Source: Desulfocapsa sp.
GTDB lineage: Bacteria > Desulfobacterota > Desulfobulbia > Desulfobulbales > Desulfocapsaceae
Direction: 5' to 3'
DNA: 9,919 nucleotides
Assembly (NCBI GenBank): GCA_029934915.1
Contig: JAOZLI010000080.1
Location: 1 to 9,919, forward strand
In this document: piece by piece, positions 6,676 through 9,919 of the stretch
Position numbering within the stretch: position 1 is the stretch's first letter
Layout of the letters: each line of letters opens with the position of its first letter
The notes under the pieces: model-generated
Databases searched by the model: none
Seen by the model: only the letters and a program-made list of their open reading frames with translations
Told to the model about the DNA's origin: nothing
Made by a program: the position numbers and the translations under genes

Positions 6676-9675
6676 ATGGTCCCCGCCCAAAAAAAACAAT
6701 TTAGTCTGGCCCTGATTTTAGGGGTCATTATCACAATTCTTCTTGTGGGACTGGGTGCAAGTATCACTTTTTATACCTATCAGATTCAGTCTCGAAAAGC
6801 GTTTGTCGATACAGAAGCAATTTTTGATGCAAATTCACAGCGGACTGAAGAAAAACTTCGTGGGTTGATTCACGCTGTGGAGAGTTTTGTTACGGTGTCA
6901 TCCGTGCTTGAAGAGTTGAAGCTGAAAGAAACCGATGAGTTTTTCCTTCTCCTTCCCTATTTTCATCAATCGTTTTTAAATATTCCGTGGATGGATTCAT
7001 TCTATGTGGGCTATGAAAATGGATCCTTTTCAATGATTCATGCCATTCGAAACAATGAATCAATTCGGTCAGCATTTTCCGCTCCTGAGGATACTGCCTA
7101 TGTTATAAAAAATATCAGCGTCGATCAGGATGCTATAAACAGAGTTGAACTTCAATTTTACGATTTAAGTATGCAGCTTTTACAAACTGAAGAAAGACCC
7201 TTTGCGGGTTACGATCCACGAGCAAGAGGCTGGTATCAGAATGCAATTGCAGAAGATCAGGTTGTTTTTACAAAGCCATACATATTTTTTACCAGTAGAA
7301 AAATTGGTCTTACAATCTCACAACGCCTGAAAAGTGGTAAAGGGGTCGTGGGTGGCGATTCCTCTTTGACGTCAATCTCAACACTATTGCAGCAACAAAA
7401 ACTGACGGATTCCACAGAGATTATGTTGAGCGATAAATCAGGAAATATTCTTTTCAGTTCTTCAAATGAGATTGTTGCGCGTTTACAGCAGATTCGAGCA
7501 GTAGATGCGACTGCTGAACTTAATGTGACGGATCTGGATACCCCATTGGCAAGTGCCTTATATAACGAATTCATATATAAGACAAAAACAATAGAAGGTG
7601 GGAAAGTTGTTACGGCGAATGGAGAACAATGGTTTGGTCATGTCAGGCATTTAAAAGGCAGAAAAAATAATGGTATTTCTATTACCGTTGCGTCGCCAGT
7701 AAATGAACTGATGGTGGATGCTCGTGCAATACGTTTGCGAAATTTGCAAATTATGCTCCTGGTATTGATTTTGGCCGTTGGATTTGGGCTGTACCTTTCG
7801 CGTCGCATTGCAACCTCCCTTGCTGAGCTGTCCTCGCAGGCCGAAGATATTCGTGATTTTAAGTTGCAAAACGAATTTTCCATACAAACAAAGATTAGAG
7901 AAGTGGATAGGCTTGCAGATACCATGACGGTGATGCAGTCTGCTATTAACAGGTTTGTTGAGATTGGAAGAGCGCTGTCGGCTGAAAAAAATATGGACAA
8001 GGTGCTGGAATTGATTTTGAGCGAGGCACAGTCCGTTACCAGGGCAGATGGTGGTGCAATTGGTCTGGTCACAGATGATGAGAAATATTTTTCTTATGTA
8101 CTTGTCCGTAACGATAAAATTGGTATTCATGCAGGTGGCACAAGCAACACAAAGCTGACCGAAAATAGTATTGCTTTAGACGTCCCTCTGTCACAAGAAA
8201 ACTCACTGGAAGTATCTGTTGTGCAGAGTGGGGATGTGCTGGCTCTCGCAGATATAGCAGAACACGTCGATCCTAGCACCGCTATCATACGGCAGTTGCA
8301 TGAACAACAGGACTATAAATGTCATTCGCTGCTTATCCTACCCCTCCATAATCGAAAAGATGAAGTCATCGGTCTGTTGCACCTGGTAAATGCCAGAGCC
8401 AGTGAAGGGGGCGAGGTGATACCCTTTCCTGAACATAAAATTTCCTATGTGCAATCGCTTTCAGCCAACGCTGCACTGGCGCTTGATAATAACCGCTTGA
8501 TTCGTGCTCAGCAGGAACTGTTTAATTCCTTTGTGCGTTTGATAGCGGGGGCAATTGATACCAAATCGCCCTATACCGGTGGCCACTGTCAACGGGTACC
8601 AGTTATTGCAGGTCTGTTGGGGGATGCTGCTTCGGCATCTTCCATGGATCCCTTAAAAGATTTTCAGCTTTCCGTTGAAGAAAAATACGAGCTATTTGTT
8701 GCTTCCTGGCTGCACGATTGCGGGAAGGTGACAACGCCGGAATTTGTTGTGGATAAGGCCACAAAACTTGAAACCAACTATAACCGTATCCATGAGATCA
8801 GAACCCGTTTTGAAGTTTTGAGGCGTGACGCTGAGATCAGCTATTACAAAGGACTCTGTGAAGGCGGTTCTAATAAAGAAATCCTGCATCAGCAGCTTGA
8901 ACAGCGTTACCAGCAATTAGAGGATGACTTTAGCTTTCTGGCAGAATGTAATGTGGGTGGTGAGTATATGGCACCCGATAAGATACAGCGTCTTGCACAG
9001 ATTGGATCGGAAACATGGGAACGGTATTATGATGACAGAATCGGTATATCCGGTGAAGAAATCGGAAGAATGGATATGGCCGCTGCTATTTCCTTGCCTG
9101 TGATAGAAACGCTTCTTGCTGATAAGTCGTCACATATCTTTCCACGTCTTGATGGTGGTCATCCATACGGAGATAACCCCTTGGGAATTGTAATGCCAGT
9201 TCCGGAATATAGTTATAATCAGGGCGAATTATATAATCTGTCCATTGCCAAGGGGACCTTAACGGAAGAGGAACGTTACAAAATCAATGATCATATTGTC
9301 CAGACCATTAACATGTTGAATAGTCTTCCTTTTCCAAAAGAGATCAGAAGGGTGCCGGATTGGGCCGGGAATCATCATGAAAAACTCGATGGGAGTGGAT
9401 ATCCACGTTGCCTTACTGGAGAGCAGCTTTCAATTCCTGAACGTATCATGGCTGTTGCAGATATTTTTGAAGCCTTAACCGCTGCAGATAGGCCCTATAA
9501 GGCACCGAAAAAGTTGAGTACTTGTATTAAGATTATGAGTTTTATGCGTGACGATGGCCATATTTGTCCGGATTTGTTTGAGCTTTTGTTACGTTCCGGG
9601 ATTTATAAGGAGTATGCTGAAAAATATATGAAGCCGGAGCAGATTGACGAGGTGGATATTGGGGAATATCTCTAA
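6676..9675 (+). CDS. dCache-HAMP-GAF-HD-GYP sensor, probable cyclic-di-GMP phosphodiesterase
   Basis: The 999-residue membrane sensor starts at ATG 6676, with GAGGAGG six bases upstream. Domains in order: TM1 (11-33); a periplasmic double-Cache domain (about 42-345) with the YDPRARGWYQ motif at 179-188; TM2 (356-374); HAMP (375-430); GAF (about 430-606); and a C-terminal HD-GYP phosphohydrolase (about 612-985). HD-GYP proteins hydrolyse cyclic di-GMP or related cyclic dinucleotides with an iron or manganese centre. Visible residues are H637, H680-D681, GK at 683-684, H873, HHE at 900-902, GSGYP at 906-910 and D929 in VADIFEALTAADRPYK. All expected metal ligands appear present, so activity is likely. 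Between the first half (ending near K694) and the second (resuming at GTLTEEE, 860) lies an insertion of about 165 residues, not seen in compact HD-GYP proteins such as RpfG. Cache domains usually bind small metabolites, but the ligand is unknown. It is divergent from the transport operon. Confidence 0.9.
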   Translation: MVPAQKKQFSLALILGVIITILLVGLGASITFYTYQIQSRKAFVDTEAIFDANSQRTEEKLRGLIHAVESFVTVSSVLEELKLKETDEFFLLLPYFHQSFLNIPWMDSFYVGYENGSFSMIHAIRNNESIRSAFSAPEDTAYVIKNISVDQDAINRVELQFYDLSMQLLQTEERPFAGYDPRARGWYQNAIAEDQVVFTKPYIFFTSRKIGLTISQRLKSGKGVVGGDSSLTSISTLLQQQKLTDSTEIMLSDKSGNILFSSSNEIVARLQQIRAVDATAELNVTDLDTPLASALYNEFIYKTKTIEGGKVVTANGEQWFGHVRHLKGRKNNGISITVASPVNELMVDARAIRLRNLQIMLLVLILAVGFGLYLSRRIATSLAELSSQAEDIRDFKLQNEFSIQTKIREVDRLADTMTVMQSAINRFVEIGRALSAEKNMDKVLELILSEAQSVTRADGGAIGLVTDDEKYFSYVLVRNDKIGIHAGGTSNTKLTENSIALDVPLSQENSLEVSVVQSGDVLALADIAEHVDPSTAIIRQLHEQQDYKCHSLLILPLHNRKDEVIGLLHLVNARASEGGEVIPFPEHKISYVQSLSANAALALDNNRLIRAQQELFNSFVRLIAGAIDTKSPYTGGHCQRVPVIAGLLGDAASASSMDPLKDFQLSVEEKYELFVASWLHDCGKVTTPEFVVDKATKLETNYNRIHEIRTRFEVLRRDAEISYYKGLCEGGSNKEILHQQLEQRYQQLEDDFSFLAECNVGGEYMAPDKIQRLAQIGSETWERYYDDRIGISGEEIGRMDMAAAISLPVIETLLADKSSHIFPRLDGGHPYGDNPLGIVMPVPEYSYNQGELYNLSIAKGTLTEEERYKINDHIVQTINMLNSLPFPKEIRRVPDWAGNHHEKLDGSGYPRCLTGEQLSIPERIMAVADIFEALTAADRPYKAPKKLSTCIKIMSFMRDDGHICPDLFELLLRSGIYKEYAEKYMKPEQIDEVDIGEYL
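8758..9253 (+). other. Insertion segment splitting the HD-GYP catalytic domain
   Basis: This stretch encodes about residues 695-860, inserted between the HDxGK motif with its following lysine and the region that leads to the HHE/GYP motif. It contains a helical, heptad-like part (about 733-752, LHQQLEQRYQQLEDDF), then FLAECNVGGEYM, WERYYDDRIGISGEE, and a Pro/Gly-rich part (HPYGDNPLGIVMPVPEYSYN). It begins with KATKLETNYNRIHEIRTRFE, which resembles the K...L...E...I..H segment of ordinary HD-GYP domains. That pattern recurs at GTLTEEERYKINDH after the insertion. Its function is unknown. Confidence 0.65.
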
Positions 9676-9882
9676 TATCTTGAAACATTAGTACTTTCGT
9701 TCAATGCCTGGGTTTTTGGTGATTCTTGCTGCAGCATGTCCTCGTGTTAGATGTTTTTCGAGTCAATATGAAGGGGAGATATGTTGACTTTGGCTGGAGG
9801 GAAATTTATTACGTATATTTCCTGAACACATTGGTTGCACATCATCCTACATCGAGTATATTGGTTTGAAATTTTCTAAATT

Positions 9883-9890
9883 AAGGGTGA
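9883..9890 (+). promoter_or_regulatory. Ribosome binding site of the truncated right-edge gene
   Basis: AAGGGTGA lies four bases before a TTG at 9895 and matches much of the anti-Shine-Dalgarno complement. The good match and spacing are the main reason to accept a TTG start there. Confidence 0.5.
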
Positions 9891-9894
9891 TTTT

Positions 9895-9919
9895 TTGCAA
9901 ACGGTAGTAAAAAAATGGT
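9895..9919 (+). CDS. Partial gene start, possibly a MazE/AbrB-type antitoxin
   Basis: Only eight codons are inside the window: TTG CAA ACG GTA GTA AAA AAA TGG, giving MQTVVKKW if TTG is read as Met. The opening M-x-T-x-x-K-K-W (usually continuing GNS) is a well-known start of MazE/SpoVT-AbrB-fold antitoxins, which bind the promoter of a toxin-antitoxin operon and neutralise a MazF-type or PIN toxin. A Shine-Dalgarno-like AAGGGTGA is correctly placed. If correct, a toxin gene should follow just outside the window. Eight residues are thin evidence, so the family assignment is inference. Confidence 0.4.

Noticed and set aside
9727..9736. Perfect 10-base palindrome TGCTGCAGCA after the sensor gene
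   Set aside because: No following T-run and no second copy in the window; such a palindrome can occur by chance, so neither terminator nor operator is claimed.
1..9919. CRISPR array, tRNA, rRNA or complete insertion sequence
   Set aside because: No regularly spaced direct repeats, tRNA-like T-loop/anticodon arms, rRNA segments or transposase frames were seen.

Overview
The window suggests a Gram-negative (diderm) bacterium. It encodes an outer-membrane beta-barrel, two exported proteins with Sec signal peptides, an RND pump and a large membrane-anchored HD-GYP sensor. Base composition is moderate and AT-leaning, and GTG and TTG starts occur beside ATG. A member of Desulfobacterota or Gammaproteobacteria would fit, but nothing here fixes the taxon.

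Left part (1-1606). On the minus strand a LysE/RhtB-type amino-acid exporter (527-1147) is followed after 6 bases by what looks like gene debris. A short reading frame (434-520) carries the N-terminus of a metallo-beta-lactamase-fold protein. It shifts into a second frame (121-483) that continues with a piece of the same fold and then becomes the C-terminal half of an ElaA-like GNAT acetyltransferase, itself lacking its centre. A 53-codon plus-strand gene (1408-1569) encodes a YqaE/Pmp3-family membrane peptide.

Middle (1607-6478). Four minus-strand genes, read from high to low coordinates, form one tightly packed operon: an MMPL/HAE3-type RND transporter, a LolA-like periplasmic lipid-binding protein, an outer-membrane beta-barrel protein and a secreted thermonuclease-family nuclease. 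All three junctions overlap by four bases (ATGA, ATGA, GTGA). Inner-membrane pump, periplasmic carrier and outer-membrane barrel together look like a route for hydrophobic molecules across the envelope. The nuclease is an unexpected fourth member.

Right part (6479-9919). A 197-base intergenic region separates the operon from a divergent 999-residue sensor: dCache ectodomain, HAMP, GAF and an HD-GYP domain, probably a cyclic-di-GMP phosphodiesterase. Its HD-GYP core is split by an insertion of about 165 residues. At the right edge a reading frame with a good ribosome binding site begins MQTVVKKW, the typical start of a MazE/AbrB-type antitoxin, and is cut by the window end.
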